DNA from: Deltaproteobacteria bacterium
GTDB taxonomy: Bacteria > Desulfobacterota > Syntrophia > Syntrophales > UBA5619
Length of the DNA stretch: 45,874 bases
Direction: 5' to 3'
Assembly (NCBI GenBank): GCA_026388365.1
Contig: JAPLJW010000283.1
Location: 1 to 45,874, forward strand
The translations under genes and the position numbers were made by a program. Numbering within the stretch: position 1 is the stretch's first letter; the number at the start of each line of letters is the position of its first letter. Under the pieces are notes generated by a model. That model ran no database searches. It was not told the origin of the DNA and saw only the letters and a list, made by a program, of their open reading frames with translations. This document shows positions 33,063-41,509 of the stretch, one piece after another.

Positions 33063-34226
33063 TTAGAACGCCGCCCGGTAGACGGCGAGGACCTCCGCCT
33101 CGTCCAGGACCATCCGCGGGTTGTTGACGATCGCCCCGTCGGAGAGGCTAAGCGCCGCCGCCTTGACCAGGTCTTCCTCTTTCGCACCCGCTTCCGAAAG
33201 ACGGAGCGGATGGCCGATCCGCCGGAGAAAAGCGCCCATCTCCACGACGGCCGCCTCCGCGGCGCCCCGTTCATCCATCCCCCTTTCGCGGACGCCCAGC
33301 GCCTCGGCAACCATCGCATAGCCCTCCGCCGCATCGTCCCGATTGAATGCCATCACGTGCGGGAGAAGAATCCCGTTCGCAATCCCGTGCGGCACGCGGG
33401 CAACCGCGCCGAGGGAGTGTGCCATCGCATGGACCAGGCCGACCATCGCGTTTCCGAAGGCCCAGCCGGCCATCGTTGCGGCGAGCTGCACCTGGCCTCG
33501 GGCCGCGAGATCCGCGCCGTGTTGCGCGCAGACCGGAAGATCACGGTGGAGCAGTCGGATCGCCTGCATCGCGAGCCCGTCCGCAATCGGCTCGCGCTGA
33601 ACCGACTGCAGCGCCTCCACCGCGTGGGTCATCGCGTCCATCCCGGTCGAGACCGTCAGCAGCGGCGGAAGCTTCTCCGTCATCTTCGGATCGAGGATGG
33701 CGATCCGCGGCGTGTTGAAGTACTCCACGATCAGGATCTTCTGCTTCTTCCGCTCGTCGAGGATCACCGCCATGCAGGTCACCTCGCTCCCCGTCCCGGC
33801 CGTCGTCGGGATGACGATGTGCGGTGTCTGCGGCCGGGTAAGCAGCTGAATCCCCTCGAAATTTTCGAGGCCGCCCCCCTCCGTCAGCAGGATGCAGATC
33901 CCCTTCCCCGTGTCGATGACGCTGCCGCCCCCCACGCTGACGACGCAGTCCGCCCCTTTCTCGCGGGCGAAGGCGGCCGCGCGGTTCACGATCCCCACAC
34001 CGGTATCCTGGGGCACTTCACTCCAGACGCCGACGCACCGATCCCCGAGGGCCTTCAGCACCCCCTCGACCAGCCCCGCCTTCATCACCCCCGGATCGGT
34101 CACGACGAGCGCCCGGCCGCAGCCGAGACCGGTCATCTCCATTTCGACGTCGCGCGCCGTTCCGGCGCCGAAGACGATTTTCGTCGGACCGAAATAGACA
34201 AACGCCAGATCCTGATCATACGCCAT
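33063..34226 (-). CDS. Iron-type alcohol dehydrogenase (group III)
   Basis: The 387-residue cytoplasmic NAD(P)-dependent dehydrogenase has the nucleotide motif VSVGGGSVIDTGKGI, the substrate-side PTTAGTGSEVT, and the metal ligands of the family: Asp and His in STGMDAMTHAVEAL, His in VHAMAHSLGAV, and His in RVPHGIANGILLP. Family members oxidise or reduce many primary alcohols, and the substrate cannot be told from sequence. Its partner genes (two SCP2-like proteins and an aldehyde:ferredoxin oxidoreductase on the same strand) suggest an alcohol-to-aldehyde-to-acid route. A repeat element of about 115 bp lies between it and the upstream SCP2 gene. Confidence 0.93.
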   Translation of the reverse strand: MAYDQDLAFVYFGPTKIVFGAGTARDVEMEMTGLGCGRALVVTDPGVMKAGLVEGVLKALGDRCVGVWSEVPQDTGVGIVNRAAAFAREKGADCVVSVGGGSVIDTGKGICILLTEGGGLENFEGIQLLTRPQTPHIVIPTTAGTGSEVTCMAVILDERKKQKILIVEYFNTPRIAILDPKMTEKLPPLLTVSTGMDAMTHAVEALQSVQREPIADGLAMQAIRLLHRDLPVCAQHGADLAARGQVQLAATMAGWAFGNAMVGLVHAMAHSLGAVARVPHGIANGILLPHVMAFNRDDAAEGYAMVAEALGVRERGMDERGAAEAAVVEMGAFLRRIGHPLRLSEAGAKEEDLVKAAALSLSDGAIVNNPRMVLDEAEVLAVYRAAF

Positions 34227-34295
34227 GGATGCCTCCTCTTGGCGGGATTTCCGCCGTTCCGCTCAGGACGGACAACCCCATAAACAGTTTCCCAA

Positions 34296-34410
34296 AGAGT
34301 CATACCGGCGAACCCCGGACCCCGTATCAGGTACGGGGCTGTCCGGGGCAGGCGCCGGTATCCAGGAATATTTGATAAAACTGGATTCCGTGTCAAGCAC
34401 GGAATGACAA
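34296..34410. repeat. Dispersed palindromic repeat (family copy 1)
   Basis: The gap between the SCP2 gene and the alcohol dehydrogenase holds two hairpins. The first is long and nested, centred on CCCCGTA-TCAGG-TACGGGG (34320-34338), with outer arms ATACCGGCG and CGCCGGTAT. The second is ATTCCGTG-TCAAG-CACGGAAT (34385-34405). The start GTCATACCGGCGAACCCCGG is shared with the copy near 36976. It has no coding capacity. Confidence 0.65.
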
Positions 34411-34441
34411 ACGAGCCATAACCGACTTATTTTCGACGCCG

Positions 34442-34867
34442 TCAGACCTCATCCGGCCAGATGGTCTCGAGTTCACAGAGCAGATCGATCACCTTGTTCA
34501 CGGTCTTGATGTTCCGGACCACGTAGGTCAGATCGCCCTTGAGCTTCAGCTTCCCCTGCATCAGCGCCTTCGTGGAGTCGACCTCCTTCTTGCACACCTG
34601 CTTCCAGCGGGCGTAATCGGCCGACATGACGAATTTGCCGCTCTCCGCCTTCGCCTTGTCGCAGATGAGAAAATCCCGCACGTCACCGTGCCAGAAGTCC
34701 GTGAAGGCGTAAATCGGTTCCGGGACCCCCTTCTCCGGATCGGGGTTCACGATGTACGAAACGCTCCCCTCCCAGTTCTTGGCGATCTCCCTGTACTCCT
34801 TGGATTCCGAGATCTTCTGCTTCATTGCATCGAGCCATTCCTGAGTCCACGCCTTGTATGCCGCCAT
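34442..34867 (-). CDS. SCP2-like lipid-binding domain protein
   Basis: The 141-residue soluble protein begins at the ATG at 34867, because AAGGAGGGG lies directly before it; an ATG at 34882 is upstream of that ribosome site and is rejected. It has a helical start (AYKAWTQEWLDAMKQKISES), then strands GSVSYIVNPDPEKGVPEPIY and the closing SCP2-like pattern ALMQGKLKLKGDLTYVVRNI. Assignment to the SCP2 superfamily rests on this pattern and is moderately secure. It is encoded 35 bases after the aldehyde:ferredoxin oxidoreductase, so the two are probably co-expressed. Confidence 0.7.
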   Translation of the reverse strand: MAAYKAWTQEWLDAMKQKISESKEYREIAKNWEGSVSYIVNPDPEKGVPEPIYAFTDFWHGDVRDFLICDKAKAESGKFVMSADYARWKQVCKKEVDSTKALMQGKLKLKGDLTYVVRNIKTVNKVIDLLCELETIWPDEV

Positions 34868-34902
34868 CTTCCCCTCCTTCATTCGAATGAGATCTCTGGA
34901 TA

Positions 34903-36762
34903 TTATGGATAGAGCCTTGCCCGGAGCTCGCCCAGTCCGAGCTCCACCAGTTTCTCCTCCTTTGGAAATCCGCGTTCATCGAGCCCCCGGAGTATGTAGT
35001 ACTCGCGCTTCAACTTCTCCACGTCGGGTACGGAACCGGCCCCGGCGCCTTCCAGAAGCGGCGTCATGATCCGCTTCGGCAGGACGTCATCCTTCGACGT
35101 GACCCCGAGGAGATTGTTGATCCCCCGCTTGAGCGTCCAGTCTCGGGCGCCGCAGGCCATCAGTCCGGCGAAGTCGAGGCCGAAGCCCGTGATCGCGTTG
35201 AAGGCGTCCCGGATCGTCTCCGGCTTCAGGATGTCGGTGAGATAGTGGCAGATGGAGAGCGAATTTCCAAGGATGCCGTAGTTCTCCGAATGGAAGACAA
35301 GCTCCGCCTTCCCTTCGCTCGTCGTCCCTTTGTAGTCGTCTTTCATGGGGAAGAGCTGCGGCCAGGAGGCCATCCCCTGTTCGGTCGCGAGGACGGCGTG
35401 CTGGAGGTGGCAGGCCCCGCGGTTCGACATCATGTAGGCAAGCCCCATCCCGTGATAGCCCCGCGGGTCGTGCATCGGAAGTTCCAGCCCCTTGACGTGG
35501 ACAACCGCATCCACGGCCTCGCCGCCGATCTTCCGCGCGGCCGCGAGACTCCCCTGCGCGAGCAGATCCCCGAAACCCTCCCGGTGGGCGATCCGGGGAA
35601 GCAGTGCGAGAACGCTCTCCATGTTCCCCCAGGCGAGGTCGAGGCCGCCGGTATCCTTCAGGGTCAGGGTCCCCTTCTCAAAGAGCTCCATCGCCCAGGC
35701 GATCACCGCCCCGCAACTGATCGTGTCCATCCCGAAGCGGTTGCACAGCTCGTTGGCCTTGATCACCCCCGCGAGATCGCGGTTCATGATCATCGTTCCG
35801 AATGTCCCGCAGGTCTCGTACTCCGGACCCGGCCCCTCCTCGGTTTGAAACGGACCATCCGGGACCCGGACGACCCGCTTGCAGGCCACCGGACAGCTGG
35901 CGCAGGCGTGGGCGTGGGTGAGGTAGGTTTCGGAAAGCGTCGGGCCGCTCAACGCTGCGGAGAGTTCGAAATCCTCGCCGACCGACCAGTTCTTGATCGG
36001 CACGTCCCCGTTGATCATGCCGATATCCATGTTTGCATCGGAGCCCATCGCGTGAAGGGATCCGGCCAGGGCCGAATCCTTGATCTCCTGGACCGCCTCC
36101 CTGTGCAGCTCCCGGAAACGGACCCCGTCGGCCTTCGCAAGCTTTCCCTCGCCCCGGACCGAGATCGCTTTCAGCCGCTTCGCCCCCATGACGGCCCCAA
36201 GGCCCGTCCGGCCGACAAAGTGGCCCTTGTCGTTCCCGATCGCGGCGAAACGGACAAGGTTCTCTCCGGCGGGACCGATGGCAAACACCTTGACCCCCTT
36301 GTCCGCCGCCTTGAGGAGGTCCGTCGTTTCGTAAACGTCCTTCCCCCAGAGACCGGAGGCGTCGGTCAGATGCGCAGCGCCGTCCGCGACGGAAAGCGCG
36401 ACCGGTTTCTCCGCGCGGCCGGTGATCACGATCCCGTCGTATCCCGCCTTCTTCAGCTCCGGCCCGAAGTTTCCGCCGCAGGCCGACTCCCCCCAGATTC
36501 CCGTGAGGGGGGACTTCGCGCAGACCGCGAAACGGGAACTTCCCGGGAAACCGCTCCCCACCATCGGACCCGTCATCACCATGAGCGGGCTTTCCGGGGA
36601 AAGAGGGTCGGCTTCCAGCGGGAACCCGTCCAGGAAGAGCTTCGCCCCGAGAGAGCTTCCCCCGATGAACTTTCGGAGCAGTGCATCCTCCACCGTGAAC
36701 GGAGAACAGCGACCTTCCGTCAGGTCGACACGCAGAAAACACCCGGCATATCCATTGGCCAT
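34903..36762 (-). CDS. Aldehyde:ferredoxin oxidoreductase, tungsten type
   Basis: The 619-residue cytoplasmic enzyme has the full AOR family length. The N-terminal domain has LRKFIGGSSLGAKLFLDGFP, VMTGPMVGSGFPGSSRFAVC and ESACGGNFGPELKKAGYDGI. The [4Fe-4S] ligands are CASCPVAC (CxxCxxxC) near residue 290 and a fourth Cys in NSLSICHYL near residue 500. The bis-pterin binding segments RTGLGAVMGAKRLKAI and GARDWTLKRGINNLLG are present. It oxidises aldehydes to acids with ferredoxin as acceptor, or runs in reverse. It leads the minus-strand run with the SCP2 and alcohol dehydrogenase genes. The exact aldehyde is unknown. Confidence 0.93.
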   Translation of the reverse strand: MANGYAGCFLRVDLTEGRCSPFTVEDALLRKFIGGSSLGAKLFLDGFPLEADPLSPESPLMVMTGPMVGSGFPGSSRFAVCAKSPLTGIWGESACGGNFGPELKKAGYDGIVITGRAEKPVALSVADGAAHLTDASGLWGKDVYETTDLLKAADKGVKVFAIGPAGENLVRFAAIGNDKGHFVGRTGLGAVMGAKRLKAISVRGEGKLAKADGVRFRELHREAVQEIKDSALAGSLHAMGSDANMDIGMINGDVPIKNWSVGEDFELSAALSGPTLSETYLTHAHACASCPVACKRVVRVPDGPFQTEEGPGPEYETCGTFGTMIMNRDLAGVIKANELCNRFGMDTISCGAVIAWAMELFEKGTLTLKDTGGLDLAWGNMESVLALLPRIAHREGFGDLLAQGSLAAARKIGGEAVDAVVHVKGLELPMHDPRGYHGMGLAYMMSNRGACHLQHAVLATEQGMASWPQLFPMKDDYKGTTSEGKAELVFHSENYGILGNSLSICHYLTDILKPETIRDAFNAITGFGLDFAGLMACGARDWTLKRGINNLLGVTSKDDVLPKRIMTPLLEGAGAGSVPDVEKLKREYYILRGLDERGFPKEEKLVELGLGELRARLYP

Positions 36763-36975
36763 GCTTCACCTCCCAAGTTTCGACGGCTGCGTAAGAACAA
36801 GAAAACCGGGACGTCCCCCCCCCGGAAACGGACCTCTCCACCGGCCGCGGAACTCAAAAAAAGGAATGTATGTCAGGTCAGACAGACATCCCGGTGGAAT
36901 ATTGGGCGCAATTTAGCACAGGGGAATTTGTCTCCGCAAGCAATTTTGACGAACTTGTAAAAAGTCCTCCAAACC

Positions 36976-37065
36976 GTCATACCGGCGAACCCCGGATCGG
37001 GCCTGCTCCTTACCTGATAAGGGGTCCGGCATGACAATGGATATGTTTAATTGCCGGAGTCATAC
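36976..37065. repeat. Dispersed palindromic repeat (family copy 2) in the 36763-37208 gap
   Basis: The 446-base gap between two genes contains GTCATACCGGCGAACCCCGG at 36976, a partner arm GGGGTCCGGCATGAC ending at 37034, and the right-end motif TTTAATTGCCGGAGTCATA ending at about 37064, which is identical to the right end of the element at 40671-40864. I see no gene or RNA in the rest of the gap. Confidence 0.6.
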
Positions 37066-37208
37066 CTTCACGCTGAAGCCGTATGGCGTTTCGAGTATTG
37101 CTGACAGCAAGGTTGCATGAGAAATTGTTTCATGCCCGCAGACATCAAGGTGCGGGAGAAGCTTTTCGTCCTGGTGCAACAGCGTCAAAGAAATGCCACT
37201 GTCCCTGT

Positions 37209-38159
37209 TCAACCGCTGATGGTTCTGGCCTTCTTTATCTCGTCCGGGGAGACGCAGTCCACAATGTTATACATGGGAAATTCGATAAGCCGTATGATTT
37301 TGTCCTCTCCGTCTTTCCGGACCGAGTTATCAATGACCACCCTGACGTCAGGCCTGAGAGGATTGTCCCGGTTGATCGCCACGACCTCACAGATCCATTT
37401 GTTATTGAGAAGGACATGGCACCCTTCGGGGTAGAGGGTTATTTCTTTCAGAAAAGCCTTAATGATATCGGCAGGGAAGGCGGACTCCTTAAAACCGGCG
37501 ATCATTTCCCTGGTTGTAAAGGTCTGCTTCAGCGCCCGCCGGTTCGGGCGGTGGTGCGTCATGGCTTCATAGGCGTCCACAAAGCAGATCAGCAGGGCAT
37601 AATCGTGCATCTCATGCATCCTGAGCCCCCGGGGATAGCCCGTCCCGTTTCCTCTTTCATGGTGCTGATAGACCACCTCGGGAAGCCAGGGGCGCTCTCG
37701 CACGCAGGGAGCCAGAATATCCTTTCCGATCCTTGAGTGATCCTTGATCATGTCGAGTTCCGCTGCCGTCAGCGGCGCTTCTTTGTTGAGGATGGCATCG
37801 GGAACATTCCATATCCCGAGGTCGTGGATGAGCGAAACCACGCCAAGGTCGAGAAGTTGTAACGTTGTATATTCGAGAACGAGACCGAGCTTCAGGGCGC
37901 AAACCGCGGCGTTCGCCTGATGGGTGATCATGTAATCTTTTTCCTCGGTGTCCTTCAGGGTGAGTGGAAAGATGCTCTGTACAAGAGTCGGTTCATCGAC
38001 GAGCGTTTTGATAAGACGGTAGGCCGATTCTATATCGACGGGTCTCCTGGCGGCGACGTTTGTCTTGACGTCTCTCAGATAATCGAAAAGGCTGATATAG
38101 CTCTCGCTTGCCTTTTCAGCGCCCTCTGCGTTTACAATCACCATCTCCCCGACCATCAT
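37209..38159 (-). CDS. HD-GYP domain c-di-GMP phosphodiesterase
   Basis: The 316-residue cytoplasmic protein has a short N-terminal region (1-90) without a recognised sensor domain and a complete HD-GYP domain: ITHQANAAVCALKLG, the HD motif LIHDLGIWNVPDAILNKE, DHSRIGKDILAP, and the GYP motif YQHHERGNGTGYPRGLR. The C-terminal ~70 residues (containing NNKWICEVVAINRDNPLRPD) are beyond the catalytic core and look like a small strand-rich domain. It should hydrolyse c-di-GMP. It stands alone between repeat elements, so no operon partner is indicated. Confidence 0.88.
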   Translation of the reverse strand: MMVGEMVIVNAEGAEKASESYISLFDYLRDVKTNVAARRPVDIESAYRLIKTLVDEPTLVQSIFPLTLKDTEEKDYMITHQANAAVCALKLGLVLEYTTLQLLDLGVVSLIHDLGIWNVPDAILNKEAPLTAAELDMIKDHSRIGKDILAPCVRERPWLPEVVYQHHERGNGTGYPRGLRMHEMHDYALLICFVDAYEAMTHHRPNRRALKQTFTTREMIAGFKESAFPADIIKAFLKEITLYPEGCHVLLNNKWICEVVAINRDNPLRPDVRVVIDNSVRKDGEDKIIRLIEFPMYNIVDCVSPDEIKKARTISG

Positions 38160-38259
38160 TTTTTGTCTTTTTATCTCATAGTGGACATTTCAGAATGAGT
38201 CAACGACTTTTGAATCCTGACCGCTTTTTGGGCTTGATTGTAATATTTCTGCTCTAATA

Positions 38260-38375
38260 TTACTCCGGCAAATAAATACGTCAATCGCTGTCATGCCGGA
38301 CCCCGCACCTGATGCGGGGTCCGGCGGTATGACGAATAGAGATGCATGGCTTGTCATATATCATTACCGGAGTAA
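38260..38375. repeat. MITE-like element with terminal inverted repeats (family copy 3)
   Basis: TTACTCCGG (38260-38268) and CCGGAGTAA (38367-38375) are exact terminal inverted repeats. Inside is a long palindrome around GCCGGACCCCGCA-CCTGA-TGCGGGGTCCGGC, bounded by GTCAT and ATGAC. The element has no coding capacity and ends 10 bases from the truA stop codon, on the 3' side. Confidence 0.65.
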
Positions 38376-38385
38376 CAACAGCCCT

Positions 38386-39228
38386 TCAACTCCTCTTCAG
38401 CAGCAGGGGGAGCGGCGGGAGCAAAAGGGGTCCCAGGCAGTCCCCCTCATAGAGGACCTGGGCAAGGAACAGCCCCGACGGGGGCGCCGTACACCGTGTG
38501 GGAAGCTCCGAGGCGTTGGTCAGCATCCGTTTGACCTCGGCGGGTGAAAGGGTCCCCCGTCCCGCCTCGACAAGGATGCCCGCAAGCCGGCGGACCATCT
38601 TCCAGAGAAAATGGGAGCCGACAATCCGGAAGAGGATCAGATCCCCCCGGGGTTCGAGATCCGTCCAATCGATCTGCACCTCCGTCGAGAGGTGCTTGTC
38701 GATCCGCTTGTCGGCGAAGGAGGCGAAATCGTGGAAGCCCCTGAAAATTTCGGTCGCCGCCCGCATCCGGCCGAGGTCAAGCTCGTCCTTCACCCACCAG
38801 ACGTACCGCTTGCCGAAGGCCGTCCTGCAGCGGGAGATCAGGTAGAGATAGCTCCTTCCCCGGGCCATGTGGCGGGCGTGGAAGCCCGCCGGCGCCTCCT
38901 CCACCCGGAGAATGTTGATCGGGGCGGGAAGGAGGTCGTTGAGGCCCTGGAGAATCTGCTGCGGCGGGAGACGGTGCGGGGCATCCAGATGGGCGACCTG
39001 GGCCAGGGCATGAACGCCGGCGTCGGTCCGGCCGGCCCCCTGGATCTCCACCTCTCCCCCGAAGAGCTTCCGGGCGGCATCGATCAGGGTCCCCTGGATG
39101 CTCCGGGCGTTTTTCTGCACCTGCCAGCCGCTGTAACCGGTCCCGTCATACTCCAGCGTAAGCTTATATTTGCGGGAGGAAGGCGCCGCCGTCTTTCCCC
39201 GGCCTTCCCGAAGAGGCTTCCGGTTCAT
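38386..39228 (-). CDS. truA: tRNA pseudouridine synthase A
   Basis: TruA converts uridines 38-40 of tRNA to pseudouridine. The protein has 280 residues when begun at the ATG at 39228, which overlaps the stop of the upstream NlpC/P60 frame (ATGA). The catalytic Asp is in GAGRTDAGVHALAQV; other family segments are LTLEYDGTGYSGWQVQ, ASFADKRIDKHLSTEV and GSHFLWKMVRRLAGILVEAG. Longer in-frame readings upstream belong to the shadow of the NlpC gene. Confidence 0.95.
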   Translation of the reverse strand: MNRKPLREGRGKTAAPSSRKYKLTLEYDGTGYSGWQVQKNARSIQGTLIDAARKLFGGEVEIQGAGRTDAGVHALAQVAHLDAPHRLPPQQILQGLNDLLPAPINILRVEEAPAGFHARHMARGRSYLYLISRCRTAFGKRYVWWVKDELDLGRMRAATEIFRGFHDFASFADKRIDKHLSTEVQIDWTDLEPRGDLILFRIVGSHFLWKMVRRLAGILVEAGRGTLSPAEVKRMLTNASELPTRCTAPPSGLFLAQVLYEGDCLGPLLLPPLPLLLKRS

Positions 39229-40666
39229 GATTTCGTTTCCAGGTTTGTCCCATTGTCCGACGGCGGCTCTCCCAGGATAACCATTCCTCCCAGGCCGTAG
39301 AGGCGATCGGACCCGGGGAGATCCAGATTCCGGAGTTCGCGGCCGGGGTGAAGCGTCGTGACCGCCGCACGCCCCACGATGACCCGTCCCTTCTTTCCAT
39401 CGGCGTCCCGCGTTCTGATGCTCCAGAAATTGTGGAAGATCAGAGGTTTCCCCTGATGGACCCCGATATAGAGCATGATGTGTCCCGGCGTCCAGAGGAG
39501 GGTCCGCCACGGCAAACCTTCACGGACGATCAGGGCCTCCTTTTCCGCGGCAGAAAGGTTGCGGAAGGAGGTGTATCCGCCTGCTCGCTGGAGTTGCGGG
39601 GAAGCCACAGACCGAAAGGGGCAAAGAGGTCCCGGATCAGCGCGGAGCAATCCCGTTTTCCGTCCAGGCCGCCCCAGCCGTAGGGTTCGCCGGCCATTTC
39701 CCGGGAGAGACGCGCGACATGGCGGGGGGTGAACGGGAGGGGTTTGTCCGCCGCCGCTTCTTTGGCCACCGCCGCCTTCCGGAGAAGCGCCTTTCCCCGG
39801 GCGTCGCGCGCTGCCATCCAAATCCACGTGCGGCTCTTGTCCTCCCCGGTCTTCGGGAAAACCGCCCCCAGCGGCGCCCGGTACAAGGCGGTCTTTCCGT
39901 CGCGGACCGGTGTCTTGTCCCGGACGATCGTGATGTAACGGCCGTTCTCCCAGGTCTCCATGAAGTGCGGATCGACGGCCGCGATATCCGTCACCGGAAC
40001 CCATCCAAGGAGATGGTTCGTCTCCGTGAGAAACCATTTCCGGTCGCGGCTGACCAGCGTCACGAGAACGGGCATGCCCGCCGGGGCGGAAGATGCCTGC
40101 AGGTTGTCGAACGGATCCCCCTTGTCCGGACCTGTCGGATAATTGGAATGGGATTCGCGGGTGGGGAGGTGGCGGAAATCGGTCCGTTTTACCGTCACAG
40201 CCGGGAAAATCCCCTGCGGATAGTCATCGAGATGGGCGTTCGCCGCCAACTTCCGGATCCAGTCCGGCGGATGCGGCCGTCCGCCCTTTCCATAGCCAGG
40301 CTTCCCGCCGTATTCGCGGAATCCCCAGGAGGCCAGCGCCGGGGTATGATGGGGTTCGGTCCGATGCCAGGGGGCGAAGTACTGGAGGTCGAATTCGGCG
40401 TTCAGTCGCGCCTGTTCCGATGGCGTGAGGAGAGGGGTATCCGCCGCATTCCGGTCCACATAGGAAAGCGGGTCCTGGCTCAAATCGGTCAGATCCCGGA
40501 TCACCGCCCCGCCGGCCACGCCGCCCCAGACCGGAAGCAAAAGCAGGACCGTCAGGACGAAATGGAGAAGGTTGCGGCGTTCGCGGACCCTTGTCCTGTC
40601 CCGCCGCTCCGGAGAGATCGCCTTTGGATGGCCGCTATGATATGCCTCGTTCAATTTTCCCCTCAA
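39225..40666 (-). pseudogene. SH3-NlpC/P60 cell-wall endopeptidase, frameshifted
   Basis: The N-terminal frame (40666 to about 39580) gives a membrane/signal segment (LLHFVLTVLLLLPVWGG), a stabilising region, SH3-like domains (KWFLTETNHLLGWVPVTDI; KTALYRAPLGAVFPKTG) and the NlpC/P60 nucleophile DCSALIRDLFAPFG. The catalytic His (TPGHIMLYIG) and the C-terminus lie in another frame that ends at 39225. Both frames meet at RNSSEQA / GGYTSF. Adding a single base at 39577-39578 (C on the plus strand, G on the coding strand) restores a continuous protein of about 480 residues. These enzymes cleave gamma-D-glutamyl-diamino acid bonds in peptidoglycan. The lesion is in a short G-run, so a sequencing error is a serious alternative to real inactivation. 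Confidence 0.82.
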
Positions 40667-40670
40667 TGTC

Positions 40671-40864
40671 TTATGACTCCGGCAACACTATATGTCAAAG
40701 TCGGCATTCCCGCCCCGTTTCAGGTATCGGGTAACTCCAGCGGGAATCCAGACGTCGTCCCAACGAAGGCCGGGAACCAGAAGAGAAATGGATTCCTGTG
40801 CCTGCCCCGTACCGGATACGGGGTTCGGCATGACATTTGAAATGTTTAATTGCCGGAGTCATAA
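40671..40864. repeat. 194-bp MITE-like element with 15-bp perfect terminal inverted repeats (family copy 4)
   Basis: TTATGACTCCGGCAA (40671-40685) and TTGCCGGAGTCATAA (40850-40864) are exact inverse copies. The interior holds further palindromic segments, including CCCCGTACCGGATACGGGG near 40805 and pieces related to the copies at 36976 and 38260. It has no open frame of note and starts four bases upstream of the NlpC start codon. Confidence 0.75.
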
Positions 40865-41455
40865 AAGATGATCGCACATTTCAACGATGACCCGTGTCAT
40901 ATCCCCCTCTTTTATGGATCGGAATTCCGGGATCGATTAACGCTTCGGGATCCATCTTATTCGCAACGGCGAAACAAGTCAACTTTGACGACAGGTGATA
41001 AAATTCCTTGACAGGCAGAGGCGAAAACCCTCAATATTTAAAAACTTCTTCTTTGGTTTTAATAAGGGCACAGTGATCAGGTCGTGCGGCACTAAGGATC
41101 ACTCGACGATTAGAGACTAAAAATTGAATGGTAATCATCATTTCAATTACAAACGGTACGCTGTGGACTCGTAGCGTCAAGGTCTGTTGGATGTCTTTCA
41201 TGAACGGAGCTCGGCTCGTTCAAATACAAAGGCGCAGATTGACTTTTCTGACCGATTTATTGATAAATCGGTCGAAAGACTGCATTTTCGGGTGGTGATC
41301 GGGGGCAACCACAACTTCCTGTTATCAATACACCGACAGCATCAAAAAAATTGCTGGTTTCAGATGGCAGTGATCAGCGCCCCTCGATCGAAAATATACC
41401 GGTAGGGCCTGCGCTTGCAATCTTTGGAATTATCATTTAACATGTCACGTAAACA
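40865..41455. other. AT-rich stretch without recognisable gene
   Basis: The base composition becomes visibly richer in A and T than in the flanking genes. A 72-codon frame at 41187-41405 has no family features that I recognise, no convincing ribosome site and biased composition, so I do not call it. The segment looks like acquired or decayed DNA at the left edge of the island. Confidence 0.5.
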
Positions 41456-41486
41456 TTATAAGTAAATAATGCATGCTACTTATAAT
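41456..41486 (+). promoter_or_regulatory. Inverted-repeat operator over a TATAAT box
   Basis: TTATAAGTA (41456-41464) and TACTTATAA (41477-41485) are perfect 9-bp inverse copies with a 12-base spacer. A consensus -10 box TATAAT (41481-41486) overlaps the right arm. No clear -35 box is visible. It lies about 24 bases before the start of the bestrophin-like gene and could be its regulated promoter. Confidence 0.45.
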
Positions 41487-41509
41487 AGATATCGAAGTGG
41501 GGTGCCTCT

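Noticed and set aside
32619..34283. Plus-strand frame of about 550 codons opposite the SCP2 and alcohol dehydrogenase genes
   Set aside because: It is the mirror of two recognised genes and their gap, and its composition is typical of an antisense shadow.
35245..36960. Plus-strand frame of about 570 codons opposite the aldehyde:ferredoxin oxidoreductase
   Set aside because: The minus-strand frame has the full family length and all cofactor motifs. The antisense translation has no recognisable domain.
41187..41405. 72-codon plus-strand frame in the AT-rich stretch
   Set aside because: It has no family signature, no good ribosome site, and a translation of mixed basic and hydrophobic residues without structure. 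It is possible, but I cannot support it.
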